Positions 7,533-17,123 of a stretch of DNA of 61,003 nucleotides are shown one piece after another. Both the position numbers and the translations under genes were made by a program. The notes beneath the pieces were generated by a model that saw only the letters and a program-made list of their open reading frames with translations, made no database searches and was not told where the DNA came from. Position 1 is the stretch's first letter; the number at the start of each line of letters is the position of its first letter. This stretch comes from Thermoprotei archaeon (lineage in GTDB: Archaea > Thermoproteota > Thermoprotei > QMSL01): NCBI GenBank assembly GCA_003650925.1, contig QMSP01000008.1:1-61003 (forward strand), in the 5' to 3' direction.

Positions 7533-9245
7533 TTAGCCTCTCACCATGTCCTTGAGCTCTACTAGAAGCTTATTGACTCTTGAGGTAGTCCTTCTAAGAT
7601 CCCTTTCATACCTTGCTCTTATCTTGGTATACACGTCCTTGTACAACCTTCTCTCACGATATCTATGATCGAGGTCTATGATGCTGTCAACTATCATGTC
7701 GAGTTCTCTTATGACATCCTCTAATCTTCTTATGCTCAGTCTAGTATGCGGCGCTCTAGCTATGATACTGGTTGTCATATTCCTTATCCTTGATCTAAGG
7801 CCTTTAGCTTCGTCCTTTAGCTTAAGGCTCAGACTTCTATATTGCGATGCCTTGAAGCGACCTCTTGCATATTCATCAGCTATTCTTAGTTCTTCCATTC
7901 TGATGGCTATATATTCGTCGTACATCTTGATGAGGTCCTCGAGCTCCTTAACCTCTACAACTCTAGGGACTATGGCTCTTCTTGCTATGCGAGGTCTTAA
8001 CACGATTACGCCTAAAGCTACAGCTACTATACTAAGAGTTACTATGAATATTCTCTTCGGGATCTCGTAATAGTACATTAATGGACTCCTTGTAGTAGTC
8101 ACAGTTATCGAAGGTACCTTATCCCTCGTTATATTCAAAAGCTGGAAGATGGTCACATAGCCTTCATCAGTATAGGTTAGCTTGATGGGCTCTGGAGTGA
8201 TGAGTGGCCTTGATTGTGTTACAATCTTCAAAGTCATATCAAGTATGGGAAGGTCGTAAAGGTGCTCCTTCATCAAGGTGAAGTTCACTACGTCTGCATC
8301 TAGAGATAGGCCATAGGGTGTTTCATACACTATGGTGAGAGATATGACCTCATGACTTCTTAAGCTGTATCTAAGCCTTATTGAGAGAAGCGTCACTAGA
8401 GGGACTTCTTTGACAGAAAAGCCGCCTGGCCTTAGAGATTCACGGATGTAATCCCATGCACTTCCAGCTACCTTCAGTACGGTGCTATTAGGGGGTAGGT
8501 CAAGGTCAATGCTGTCGATCTCCTCTCCACCTAAGTTCTGAATGAGTACTTTGTCTCTTACTATCACCTTTGAATCCAGTATTCTTATGATCTTCTCAAG
8601 GCTTCTTATAATGAGCCACCTTGACGGGAAGCCGCTTACGTTAGCTGCGAACCAGGATATTTCTCCAGGAGGTATGTCTCTGAGCTGTATGGTAGTGACA
8701 GTCTTCTCTCCTCTTTTAGCTGCAGTGGCGTTTATGGGCTCTATTACTTTGACATCATCAGGTTTTACCTCGGGTGGATACTCTATTGTGAAGTTCAGGG
8801 AGGCTATGTGGTAGGCCATTGCTGGATTAAGAGGGATTCTAAGGAAGACTGTGCCCTCTGTTACATTGAAGAGGTTAAGGAGGTGCATTTGAAGGCGAAG
8901 AAAGCTAACTGGCTCCTTCAGGCCAAGTATTAGATAATAGCCCTTCTCAACAGCGACCAAGTCCATGTGAAGTAGATTTGCCTCCTCACTTACTTTGAGG
9001 TCGAATATGGCTCTGCCCAATGAGGAGGGGAGCAGCAGTGATAGTGTTGATAGTGGTTTGCTGAAGTTCATGTTTAATGTCATAGTGCTTAATCCTCTTC
9101 CAGAGAGTTTAGCTGTTCCGTCGATAAGAACTAGAAGCTCATCGTTACCACTACACTCAACTGAGAGAAGCATTGAGCTTGTCAGTAGCGTAGCCAGTAG
9201 TACCATGATTGTCATCAGCATTATGCTCTTCATGAGAGTCACCAT
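7533..9245 (-). CDS. Membrane-anchored protein with large external domain and cytoplasmic coiled coil
   Basis: A 570-residue protein. An N-terminal hydrophobic signal segment (about 5-30) is followed by an external beta-rich region of about 360 residues, with proline and aromatic strands resembling stacked Ig-like folds. One transmembrane helix lies near 395-416, followed by a basic cytoplasmic tail of about 150 residues with heptad-like helices (EDLIKMYDEYIAIRMEELRI). The family is not recognised. The external domain plus helical cytosolic tail suggests a sensor or scaffold. The ferredoxin gene follows within 4 bases. Upstream (9330-9430) is a GC-rich structured leader on the same strand. 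Confidence 0.7.
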   Translation of the reverse strand: MVTLMKSIMLMTIMVLLATLLTSSMLLSVECSGNDELLVLIDGTAKLSGRGLSTMTLNMNFSKPLSTLSLLLPSSLGRAIFDLKVSEEANLLHMDLVAVEKGYYLILGLKEPVSFLRLQMHLLNLFNVTEGTVFLRIPLNPAMAYHIASLNFTIEYPPEVKPDDVKVIEPINATAAKRGEKTVTTIQLRDIPPGEISWFAANVSGFPSRWLIIRSLEKIIRILDSKVIVRDKVLIQNLGGEEIDSIDLDLPPNSTVLKVAGSAWDYIRESLRPGGFSVKEVPLVTLLSIRLRYSLRSHEVISLTIVYETPYGLSLDADVVNFTLMKEHLYDLPILDMTLKIVTQSRPLITPEPIKLTYTDEGYVTIFQLLNITRDKVPSITVTTTRSPLMYYYEIPKRIFIVTLSIVAVALGVIVLRPRIARRAIVPRVVEVKELEDLIKMYDEYIAIRMEELRIADEYARGRFKASQYRSLSLKLKDEAKGLRSRIRNMTTSIIARAPHTRLSIRRLEDVIRELDMIVDSIIDLDHRYRERRLYKDVYTKIRARYERDLRRTTSRVNKLLVELKDMVRG

Positions 9246-9329
9246 CCCTATAGTTTGCCAGACTTCTATCAGAGCTTAAGGGTTTGGGCTTCATCGTGAC
9301 TTCTCATTTTTAATCACTCGCCTTCATCA

Positions 9330-9425
9330 CCCCTTTCATCCGCTCCATGCCTCCCTTTGGGAGCGAACCTCCCTCGGGTGACATGGAGCTTCATCCATGT
9401 GCCCCCCTCACCTAGATCATCAAGT
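9330..9425 (-). ncRNA. GC-rich structured leader or small RNA candidate
   Basis: In an AT-leaning intergenic region this segment is GC-rich and folds well on the minus strand. GGGAG-GTTCG-CTCCC forms a 5-bp hairpin with a UUCG-like loop, ACATGG/CCATGT closes an 8-base loop, and GCTCCATG (9342-9349) is inverted as CATGGAGC (9382-9389). It could be a structured 5' leader of the membrane protein gene at 7533-9245, an independent small RNA, or the folded end of the TnpB element that begins just downstream on the plus strand. Confidence 0.4.
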
Positions 9426-9496
9426 TCATCCAATACTAAACATGGACGGGAAAGCTTATAAGTTTTTCTGTCTTATTCATACTTGGTGTATGGATA

Positions 9497-9745
9497 ATGA
9501 GTGAGGTATATGCGTTTACAGCTAAGCTATCTAAGCTCGGCAGAGGGAAATCTCTAGGCATTTATATACCGAAACATGTCGCTGAAAAAATGACACACCT
9601 TCATGGCAAGGAGGTGATAGTGATTGTCTACACTAAGACTGAGCAACGTAGAGGAGCTAGTACCTCACGTAACAGTCATTGGCAAGCTACTCCCAGAGAC
9701 TCCAGGAGATTACATGAAACTTGTGAGGTTAGCATGGAGCTTTAG
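9497..9745 (+). CDS. AbrB-like (swapped-hairpin) protein upstream of tnpB
   Basis: An 82-residue frame. The first 50 residues form an AbrB/MazE-type DNA-binding hairpin (AKLSKLGRGKSLGIYIPKHV, then VIVIVY). The last 30 residues are read out of frame from the start of the TnpB-like gene and look non-natural, as if the original stop has been lost. ATG 9497 lies about 30 bases after a TATA box (cttataag near 9460). It overlaps the next gene by 122 bases in a different frame, and the SD of that gene (ggaggtga) lies within it, so translation is probably coupled. It may regulate the element, by inference. Confidence 0.65.
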   Translation: MSEVYAFTAKLSKLGRGKSLGIYIPKHVAEKMTHLHGKEVIVIVYTKTEQRRGASTSRNSHWQATPRDSRRLHETCEVSMEL

Positions 9746-10709
9746 GAGAGCTGTAGAGTTAATGATACGTGAAGTAGTGAACGGTACTTCTATGAAGGAT
9801 GCTACGAAGAAAGTCTACTACCTATTACCAAACTACGTTTACCTGGAATCAGCGTATAAACACGCAAAGCTCATAATCGAGGGATGTAGATTTAATAATG
9901 GTAATCCTAGGCACATACACGTTAGGAAGCTATTCATTATATCACGAGGTAACAAGTACGATAAAGGCAATAGGAATGTGGAGATAATTCCAAGTACTAA
10001 GTTCTTTCAGGTGCTCATTAAGTATCCTTGGGACGGTTCATGGATAGAATGTAGAGCATTCTTTGGCGAGAAATACATTCCATTATTGAGAGAGCTACTT
10101 GAGTTAGCAAATCAGAAGAGGGAAGGTTATGGTGCTCGTATAGTGTTTAGAGAAGGTAGGATAGAGCTGCATATTTCAGCACCACTTTTCCTATACCTAA
10201 AACACTTCTCACTACCAGAACGTAGAGGTTATGGATTGTTAGCAGGGCTAGACCTCAATAGTGATAGGATAAACATGGTCGTCATAGACTCTAACGGCAG
10301 AATAGTAGCTATGAAGACTGCTTGGTTCCCAGAGCTAACGCTACACGGATTTCCAAGAGAAAAAGCTAGGGATACTAGGTTGAAGAAGCTGAAAGAGCTA
10401 CTAAGCTATGCTAGGAGAATTGGTGTAGATTATGTGGCTTTCGAGAACCTCTTTGTGATGAAGAAGCGTGGCAAGGTAAGCTCTCCAAGCGGTAATAGGA
10501 AGATAACTAGGTTCGCCAAGAAACAGCTCCTACAACACGGGTTATTAATGACACTAAAACTAGGCTTATCACCAATACTAGTAGACCCAAAGGGGACATC
10601 ACATAGTCGTGAACACAAAGAAGTAATGAAAGAGAAAGGATTAGATAGACACATGGCAAGTGCATACATAATAGCCTACAGAGGATTAAAAGCAATTAGA
10701 AATCATTAG
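9624..10709 (+). CDS. TnpB-like (IS605 OrfB) RuvC nuclease lacking a zinc finger
   Basis: The TTG start at 9624 is chosen because GGAGGTGA sits 7 bases upstream. The 361-residue product has an N-terminal helical/OB-type region and a C-terminal RuvC domain with Asp210 (GLDLNSDRI), Glu274 (AFENLF) and Asp341 (GLDRHMASAY), the three catalytic residues of TnpB. TnpB proteins are RNA-guided nucleases of IS200/IS605 elements. The usual CxxC...CxxC zinc finger between Glu and the last Asp is missing: only two cysteines exist (88 and 143) and neither is near. No tnpA is adjacent. The gene ends overlapping the stop of the convergent radical SAM gene, which leaves no room for a typical downstream right-end RNA. 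Confidence 0.85.
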   Translation: MSTLRLSNVEELVPHVTVIGKLLPETPGDYMKLVRLAWSFRRAVELMIREVVNGTSMKDATKKVYYLLPNYVYLESAYKHAKLIIEGCRFNNGNPRHIHVRKLFIISRGNKYDKGNRNVEIIPSTKFFQVLIKYPWDGSWIECRAFFGEKYIPLLRELLELANQKREGYGARIVFREGRIELHISAPLFLYLKHFSLPERRGYGLLAGLDLNSDRINMVVIDSNGRIVAMKTAWFPELTLHGFPREKARDTRLKKLKELLSYARRIGVDYVAFENLFVMKKRGKVSSPSGNRKITRFAKKQLLQHGLLMTLKLGLSPILVDPKGTSHSREHKEVMKEKGLDRHMASAYIIAYRGLKAIRNH

Positions 10710-11791
10710 AAGTATTTAAAATCTGTATAGGCTATATATCTTCTTGCCAGTCTGAACCTTCTAGGGCCTAGTAGTTCTATTAAGTCACGTCTTCTAATGG
10801 AACCTCTAGACCTTAGCTTCATGATCTTCCTAGCTGTTCGAGGTCCTATACCTGGCACTCTAATGAGCTCCCAGTAGCTTGCTTGGTTTATGTCAATAGG
10901 ATAGAGGTCAGGATTAGCTCTGGCATACGCCACTTTAAGATTCATATTAGGCAACATTTCTCCACATAGTAGAGATCTCAGCTCATCAAGACTAAAGCCA
11001 TAGTCTCTTATAAGAAAAGATGCCTCGTATAGACGACGCTCACGAGATGTAGGACATGGAGGACGATGTTCAAGTGGCGTGCCCTTTATAGGCCTGAAGG
11101 CACTGAAATAGACCCTCCTCAGGCCGTAATGTCTGAGGAGGAGGTATGTTGTTTCTATGTAGTCTAGGTCTGTATCATCAACAGCTCCAACTATAAGCTG
11201 AGTGTCTACTCCTGCTCTACAGAAGCCAATATCTCCTCTTCGTCTGGAGAGGTTCTTCCAGGCGTAAAGACACCATTCAAGCCGCTTGAGTATATCCTCC
11301 TTGTAAGATCCCTTGTCAGGACATATCTCATCAAAGATATCCTCACTTGGAGCCTCTAGGTTAAGGCCTATTCTGTCTGCAAGCCTAGCTGCCTCTTCGA
11401 TGAGATATCTGCTACAGCCAGGCATAAGCCTCAGGTGAATATAGCCAGAGAAGCCTTCTTCTCTCAGAATTCTAGCAGTTTCAACTACTAGGTATGTTGC
11501 ATGGTCAGGATCTCTATCAACAGAGGAGGAAAGGAAGACTCCTCTTATCCGACCATTTCTCCATAAGTTCATGGCCACGTGAGCTAGCTCCTCGGGCTCC
11601 CATGAGATTCTAGGTCTTTTAGCACCTCTCCTTAGTTCACAATACTTACATTCGTTTCGGCAGATACTGCTGAGCAGTGTTTTCAGAAGAGGAACATAAC
11701 GAGAACCAGCTGAGGCACGATACACTGGTATTAGGCATCTATCCCATCTGCACATCAGCGTAAGATACTGCCATTTCCTCAGCTTATCCAT
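10706..11791 (-). CDS. Radical SAM protein with C-terminal HhH (putative DNA modification/repair)
   Basis: A 361-residue protein with a CxxxCxxC cluster motif at residues 44-51 (CRNECKYC), the signature for the [4Fe-4S] cluster of radical SAM enzymes. A TIM-barrel-like middle follows. The C-terminal helix-hairpin-helix (IRVPGIGPRTARKIMKL) is a DNA-binding element. This matches the family annotated as a putative DNA modification/repair radical SAM protein (COG4277 type), often found near uracil-DNA-glycosylase-like genes; none is seen here. The reaction is unknown. It is convergent with the TnpB-like gene (stops overlap by 4 bases) and divergent from the methylthiotransferase. Confidence 0.85.
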   Translation of the reverse strand: MDKLRKWQYLTLMCRWDRCLIPVYRASAGSRYVPLLKTLLSSICRNECKYCELRRGAKRPRISWEPEELAHVAMNLWRNGRIRGVFLSSSVDRDPDHATYLVVETARILREEGFSGYIHLRLMPGCSRYLIEEAARLADRIGLNLEAPSEDIFDEICPDKGSYKEDILKRLEWCLYAWKNLSRRRGDIGFCRAGVDTQLIVGAVDDTDLDYIETTYLLLRHYGLRRVYFSAFRPIKGTPLEHRPPCPTSRERRLYEASFLIRDYGFSLDELRSLLCGEMLPNMNLKVAYARANPDLYPIDINQASYWELIRVPGIGPRTARKIMKLRSRGSIRRRDLIELLGPRRFRLARRYIAYTDFKYF

Positions 11792-11853
11792 TGCAAGAAG
11801 GTGAGAGAAGCGCTAGGTTAAAAACATAGCGATTACAAAAGTATGAGGGGATC

Positions 11854-13140
11854 ATGAAGAAGCTATACATGGAGACGTTTGGATGTTGGCTCAACAAGGC
11901 TGACTCACTGATAATGAAGCAGATATTGGAGGAGAAAGGGTACACGCCAGTGTCAAGTCCTGATAGAGCTGATGTGATACTACTGAATACTTGTGCTGTT
12001 CGAGCTGACACTGAGAGGAAGATTGTAAGGAGATTGAAAGAGTTAAGCCGTCTAGTAGATAAGGGAAAAGTACTAGTGGTCGCTGGCTGTCTTGCCTCAG
12101 CAAGACCAGGCCTGGTGAAATCGGTAGCTCCCAAGGCCAAGCTACTTTCGCCTAATATGATTGAGGAAGTACATAAGCTAATTGAGGAGGAGGAATTCAT
12201 GTTAAGAGGCATCAGAAGAGGAAAAGTGCTTCCTCGATATGAGGGAGGGGTCAGATATGTTGTTCCCATAGCTAGCGGATGTCTTGGCTCATGTGCATAC
12301 TGTATAGGCAAGCTGGGCAGAGGCGTGTTGATAAGCTACCCTGAAGACTTGATCGTTGAAAACATTAAATATGCTGTAGAACATGGTGCCAAGGAAATAT
12401 ATCTGACGGGACAGGATGCAGCAGCATATGGATTTGATAGAGGCACTAATCTAGTGTCCCTTGTGAAGAAAATTCTGAGGAGAGTGGAAGGTTCATACAA
12501 GATAAGAATAGGCATGATGGAGCCAAGCCTTGTGATGAAGATCATAGATGGGCTCATAGAGCTCTACGAAGATGAGAGACTGTATAGATATGCTCACATA
12601 CCTGCTCAAAGTGGTGATGATGAGGTGCTGAAGCTTATCGGAAGGAGATATAGTGTTGATGAGTATGTAGAGCTAATAAGATTTCTTAGAGACAGATACC
12701 CTGATATAACGATAGCTACTGACATAATGGTAGGTCTTCCTGGAGAAGATGAAGAAGCCTTCAAGAGAACTCTCAAGCTAATAGAGATAATAGAGCCGGA
12801 TAAAGTGCACATAGCTCGTTTTACGCCTAGAATAGGAACGGAAGCCATGCTAATGAAGGATGTGCCTGAGCCTGTTAAGAAGAGAAGAAGTAGAGAGCTT
12901 ACAGCACTGGCTCATAGAATAGCCCTGAGAAGGAATAGGAAGCTAGTGGGAAGTATTAGGAGAGCGTTAATGACTGAACAAGACCATGGGAAGGTCTTGG
13001 GAAGACTTGATAATTATAAGCTGGTGATTTTAAATGCTGTGCATAACGTTAAAATTGGTGAATTCATATTGGTGAAAATAGTGTATGCCAGTCATACTAG
13101 TCTTAGTGGAGTACTGCACAATAAATTAAGTATAGAGTAG
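11854..13140 (+). CDS. tRNA methylthiotransferase (MtaB/CDKAL1 type)
   Basis: A 428-residue enzyme. The N-terminal MTTase domain carries cysteines in ETFGCWLNKAD, NTCAVR and AGCLAS. The radical SAM motif GCLGSCAYC lies near residue 143-151, and a TRAM-type RNA-binding domain occupies the C-terminal 60 residues. This arrangement belongs to the enzymes that convert N6-threonylcarbamoyladenosine-37 of ANN-decoding tRNAs to its 2-methylthio form, using SAM and two iron-sulfur clusters. The length is typical for the archaeal/eukaryotic group. The gene has its own TATA-like box (ggttaaaaac near 11817) and an SD-like gaggggatc before ATG. Confidence 0.93.
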   Translation: MKKLYMETFGCWLNKADSLIMKQILEEKGYTPVSSPDRADVILLNTCAVRADTERKIVRRLKELSRLVDKGKVLVVAGCLASARPGLVKSVAPKAKLLSPNMIEEVHKLIEEEEFMLRGIRRGKVLPRYEGGVRYVVPIASGCLGSCAYCIGKLGRGVLISYPEDLIVENIKYAVEHGAKEIYLTGQDAAAYGFDRGTNLVSLVKKILRRVEGSYKIRIGMMEPSLVMKIIDGLIELYEDERLYRYAHIPAQSGDDEVLKLIGRRYSVDEYVELIRFLRDRYPDITIATDIMVGLPGEDEEAFKRTLKLIEIIEPDKVHIARFTPRIGTEAMLMKDVPEPVKKRRSRELTALAHRIALRRNRKLVGSIRRALMTEQDHGKVLGRLDNYKLVILNAVHNVKIGEFILVKIVYASHTSLSGVLHNKLSIE

Positions 13141-13302
13141 GACGACATTTTAAACGATAGAAACTTATACACTAGATCATAAGCTCGGAAGTCTTGATCC
13201 CCTCGAGAGAATTGTATGTAGTATAGCTTAATGGCGTTTGTATTTATAAAGTATTACTCAGTAAATACCAATGTATATTCGGGAGATTTGCTAAAAGAAA
13301 GT

Positions 13303-13509
13303 ATGGTGGCAGGGATGAAGAGTGGAAAAAGTAATATGAAGTTAGTCACAGTTCACCTTCCAGAGAGCTTAATAGAGGGTTTGGATGAACTAGTTAAGCA
13401 GAGGTATTATCCAAGTAGGAGTGAAGCCATAAGAATTGCTGTAAGAGACTTACTCAAGAAGGATTTATGGAGAATAAGATCTCTCAAAAAAGCTAGGATG
13501 ATAGCCTGA
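13303..13509 (+). CDS. Ribbon-helix-helix (CopG/NikR-like) regulator
   Basis: From ATG 13303 the product has 68 residues. The frame is open back to 13231, but a TATA box (tttataaa near 13249-13256) lies inside that extension, so the later start is preferred. The ribbon KLVTVHLPESLIEGLDELV, then the helices YYPSRSEAIRIAVRDLL, form a classical RHH fold that binds operator DNA as a dimer. The length fits stand-alone archaeal RHH proteins. No metal-binding or ligand domain follows. The target is unknown; it stands alone between the methylthiotransferase and metG. Confidence 0.85.
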   Translation: MVAGMKSGKSNMKLVTVHLPESLIEGLDELVKQRYYPSRSEAIRIAVRDLLKKDLWRIRSLKKARMIA

Positions 13510-13763
13510 GAAATGAGTTGTTGCAACATTGACGCTCCATGCCAGCATTATCTAAACATCTTGACTATTATAGGTGGCTTCTCCTCTTCAATATATTTAT
13601 CTGCATGCAAGTTGAAGGGCTGATCAATAAAGTCAGCCTGACTATATGAATATGAAGTTTTAAAAAGTGAAATTTATATTTTGATCACATTATCCTTGAA
13701 GAAATATGGGTAATTAAAAATTGAGTACATGCCAAACATAGTCTAAAATCTTAGAGAGTATCT

Positions 13764-15770
13764 TCATAGGACTCTGCTGCCAGGTTTAACTTCTCGATCC
13801 GTGGTTATCAATGCAAGCTTTCCATCTGTTGATATAGCAGCTAGTAGCATTACTTCTGAAACCTCACCTTTTATAACCTTAGGCGTTATATTGGCGATAA
13901 CAACGATGTGCTTTCCGATGAGCTCCCTTGGTTCATAGTGCTCACCTATGCCCGCTATGCACTGCCTTATATCATTGCCTCCTAAGTCGACCTTTAGCTT
14001 AAGAAGTTTATTGCTACCAGAGATTCTCTCAGCTTCTACTACTTTTGCCACTCTTATATCGATCTTGGACAACTCTTCAGCTGTGACCTTTGGGCTTGTC
14101 TTAGGAAGCGTCCGTTCCATTATCCTCTTTAACTCTTCATCTGTGACCTTCCTGAAGAGCGGCTTTGGTCTTCCAAGCTCTTGACCAGAGGGTAGATCCT
14201 CAGCTACTTCCTGCCATCTATGGGAATGTACAGAATCCTTGTAGCCTAACATCTTCCAGATCTTGTCGGCAGAGAAGGGTATAAATGGCGCTAAGACTAT
14301 TGCAAGCATCTTTACTAGCCTTAATGCAGTATACATTATACTAGCCGCTCTCTCCTTGTCTTGCTTCAATACATCCCATGGCTTCTCCTCATTGAGATAT
14401 CTGTTACCTAGACGTGCTATATCTGTGGCTCTACTGAGGGCATCTTTTAGTCTGAATGACTCTATTAGCTTGGCGACTTCGTTGGATATAGCTATGGCTT
14501 CATCAATAACAGCTTTGTCTCTCTCAGTGAGCTTGGTCGGTGTAGGTATTTTCCCATTGAAGTTCTTGTAGGTGAAGGTTAAGACTCTATGTATGAAATT
14601 GCCTATGACGTCATTGAGCACACTGTTAATAACCTCCCTAAAGATCTTCCATGTAAAGCTCGTATCCTTGGTCTCGGGCCTTATAGATATTAGAACAAAT
14701 CTCCAGTAGTCTGCAGGAAAGAGCTCAAGAGCTTCATCAATCCATACCCCAATTCTTCTACTCTTAGAGAACTTCATACCTTCGAATAGAAGGTACTCGA
14801 CACTGTCTACTCTCCATGGAAGATTATAACCTTCCCCTGAGGCTATCAGGAGTGCGGGGAAGATCAGAGTATGGAAGGGTATGTTATCTTTGGCTATGAA
14901 GTATAAAGTCCTTGTGGAAGGGTCTAGCCAGAACCTCTTCCATCCTTCAGGATCTCCTTTCCTGATGAAGTACTCCATAGTCGCAGATATGTAGCCTAGC
15001 ACAGCCTCCATCCATACGTATATTGTCTTGTTCTCTGCACCTGGGAAGGGAGCAGGAATACCCCACTTGTTGTCTCTAGTTAGAGACCTGGGCTTTAGTC
15101 CTTCTTCCAGCATCCTTAGGCTCATGTTTCTTGCATTATCAGGTAGGTTTGGATTATTGAGTATGTACTCTTTAAGGTCCTCTGTAAGCTTTGGCAGGTC
15201 GAAGAACCAGTGCTTGGACTCTCTTACCTCAGGCTTTGAGCCGCATATGGTACATCTGGGATTTATCAGCATCAGCGGCTCTAGAAGCCTACCACACTTA
15301 TCACACTGATCACCTCTAGCTCCTTCATAGCCACAATAGGGGCATGTTCCCTCTACGAAACGGTCAGGAAGGAATCTTCTACACTTAGGACAGTATGGCA
15401 GTTTGACTACCTCAGTGAATATGTATCCTCTCTTATAGAGTTTCATGTAGAATTCTCGAACAAACCTCTTGTGAACTTCGCTTTCGGTTCTTGTATAGTT
15501 GTCAAATGATATGCCCCATAATTCAAATAACCTCTTCACTTTCTTATGGTTTTCATCTGTTAGAGCACGTGGTTCAACGCCTCTCCTAATGGCCTCTACC
15601 TCTATAGGGGTGCCATGCTCATCAGAGCCACTAACGAAAACCACTTCTTCTCCCTTAAGCCTTAGATATCTAGCAACAACATCAGCTGAGAGAACTGAAC
15701 CTATCATGGTGCCAAGATGAGGTACATAGTTTATGTAGGGCCAGGCTGCGGTAACCAGCCATCTCCCCAT
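13764..15770 (-). CDS. metG: Methionyl-tRNA synthetase with C-terminal tRNA-binding domain
   Basis: A 668-residue class I synthetase that charges tRNA-Met. The HIGH-like motif appears as [10 protein letters not shown] (about 15-24). The zinc knuckles are in the connective peptide ([30 protein letters not shown]), and the KMSKS-like loop is KFSKSRR. The helical anticodon domain follows, and the last 110 residues are a Trbp111/EMAP-type OB fold ([14 protein letters not shown]). The length is full. It is the third gene of a minus-strand operon after the deaminase and AhcY (9 bases after the ahcY stop), which places protein synthesis demand beside methionine recycling. Confidence 0.97.
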   Translation of the reverse strand: MGRWLVTAAWPYINYVPHLGTMIGSVLSADVVARYLRLKGEEVVFVSGSDEHGTPIEVEAIRRGVEPRALTDENHKKVKRLFELWGISFDNYTRTESEVHKRFVREFYMKLYKRGYIFTEVVKLPYCPKCRRFLPDRFVEGTCPYCGYEGARGDQCDKCGRLLEPLMLINPRCTICGSKPEVRESKHWFFDLPKLTEDLKEYILNNPNLPDNARNMSLRMLEEGLKPRSLTRDNKWGIPAPFPGAENKTIYVWMEAVLGYISATMEYFIRKGDPEGWKRFWLDPSTRTLYFIAKDNIPFHTLIFPALLIASGEGYNLPWRVDSVEYLLFEGMKFSKSRRIGVWIDEALELFPADYWRFVLISIRPETKDTSFTWKIFREVINSVLNDVIGNFIHRVLTFTYKNFNGKIPTPTKLTERDKAVIDEAIAISNEVAKLIESFRLKDALSRATDIARLGNRYLNEEKPWDVLKQDKERAASIMYTALRLVKMLAIVLAPFIPFSADKIWKMLGYKDSVHSHRWQEVAEDLPSGQELGRPKPLFRKVTDEELKRIMERTLPKTSPKVTAEELSKIDIRVAKVVEAERISGSNKLLKLKVDLGGNDIRQCIAGIGEHYEPRELIGKHIVVIANITPKVIKGEVSEVMLLAAISTDGKLALITTDREVKPGSRVL

Positions 15771-15779
15771 ATCATCACC

Positions 15780-17123
15780 TCACGTACCCACCTTCCATGA
15801 CTCAAGATACTTCCTCTGTTCATCAGTTAATTCATCGATTTCTATACCCATAGCCTTAAGTTTAAGTCTTGCTACCTCCTTATCAATCTCCTCAGGCACG
15901 TTATATACCCGTGGTTTAAGTATGCCCTTATTCTTGACAAGAAACTCTACGGATAAAGCTTGATTTGAGAAACTCAAATCCATGACTTCACTTGGATGAC
16001 CCTCAGCTGCTGCTAAGTTTACTAGACGACCTTCAGCCAACAGATATAACCTTCTGCCATCTTTGAGAGTATACTCATCAACAAAAGGCCTTATACGACG
16101 TTTTGAGGTACTTATACTCTCAAGGTCAGGTATGCTAATCTCTACATTGAAGTGGCCTGCATTGGCGAGTATAGCCCCATCCTTCATCCTAAGCATGTGT
16201 TCCTTCCTTATGACATTTATGTCACCTGTAGCAGTGATGAAGATGTCTCCAATTTCAGCAGCTTTTGACATTGGCATGACCTCATATCCATCCATAACTG
16301 CCTCAAGAGCCTTTAGGGGGTCGACCTCTGTCACTATAACCCTTGCGCCCATACCACGAGCTCTCATGGCTATACCTCTTCCACACCAGCCATATCCAGC
16401 CACTACTACAACCTTCCCAGCTAGAAGAACATTGGTGGCCCTCATTATTCCATCAAGGGTACTCTGTCCTGTACCATACCTATTATCGAAGAGATACTTG
16501 GTATAAGCATTGTTAACTGCTATTATAGGATACTTGAGAACTCCCTCTCGCTCCATGGCCTTGATTCTTATCACTCCTGTCGTAGTCTCCTCAGTTCCAC
16601 CAATTATTCTGCTTATGGTCACCTCTCTTCCTCCTAGAACCTCTAAGGCTATTTCAGTATCCTTGTCCTTGGCGCCTACAGCTATTTTATGCAAAGTTAC
16701 AGCAAGATCAGCACCATCATCCATGGTCACCATAGGCTCGTAGGATATGACGTGACCTATGCCCTCATAGTAGTCCTTAGTGCTCATGCCCTTCCATGCA
16801 AAGACGTGAACTCCCTCCTCAACAAGTGCAGCAGCTACTTCGTCCTGTGTAGAGAGAGGGTTACATGCACATAGAGCTACTTCAGCTCCTCCAGCCATCA
16901 AGGTCCTCACAAGCGCAGCAGTCTCCTTGGTTACATGAAGACAAGCTCCTATGATCAGTCCTTTGAGGGGCTTCTCCTTCTCAAATCTCTTCCTTATCAT
17001 GAGGAGGACCGGCATGTGTCTTTCAGCCCACTCTATTTGAAGTCTTCCTTTCTTCGCTAGGCTAGGGTCTTTTATCTTGTACTCCAAGCGATCAAGCCTC
17101 CTTAAGTCTTGATAAAAGCTCAT
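15780..17123 (-). CDS. ahcY: S-adenosyl(or S-inosyl)homocysteine hydrolase
   Basis: A 447-residue NAD-dependent hydrolase. The Rossmann motif is [11 protein letters not shown] near residues 225-235. Family blocks include LTVALHKI-like and [11 protein letters not shown] segments, and the C-terminal loop provides residues to the partner subunit. The family cleaves S-adenosylhomocysteine to homocysteine and adenosine. In Methanocaldococcus jannaschii the homologue prefers the deaminated substrate S-inosylhomocysteine. Here the gene overlaps the upstream MTA/SAH deaminase by 32 bases, a tight coupling consistent with the inosyl route. Length is typical. Substrate preference cannot be read from the sequence. 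Confidence 0.95.
   Translation of the reverse strand: MSFYQDLRRLDRLEYKIKDPSLAKKGRLQIEWAERHMPVLLMIRKRFEKEKPLKGLIIGACLHVTKETAALVRTLMAGGAEVALCACNPLSTQDEVAAALVEEGVHVFAWKGMSTKDYYEGIGHVISYEPMVTMDDGADLAVTLHKIAVGAKDKDTEIALEVLGGREVTISRIIGGTEETTTGVIRIKAMEREGVLKYPIIAVNNAYTKYLFDNRYGTGQSTLDGIMRATNVLLAGKVVVVAGYGWCGRGIAMRARGMGARVIVTEVDPLKALEAVMDGYEVMPMSKAAEIGDIFITATGDINVIRKEHMLRMKDGAILANAGHFNVEISIPDLESISTSKRRIRPFVDEYTLKDGRRLYLLAEGRLVNLAAAEGHPSEVMDLSFSNQALSVEFLVKNKGILKPRVYNVPEEIDKEVARLKLKAMGIEIDELTDEQRKYLESWKVGT

Noticed and set aside
13231-13302. Longer start for the RHH regulator
   Set aside because: A TATA box lies inside the extension, which is not RHH-like.
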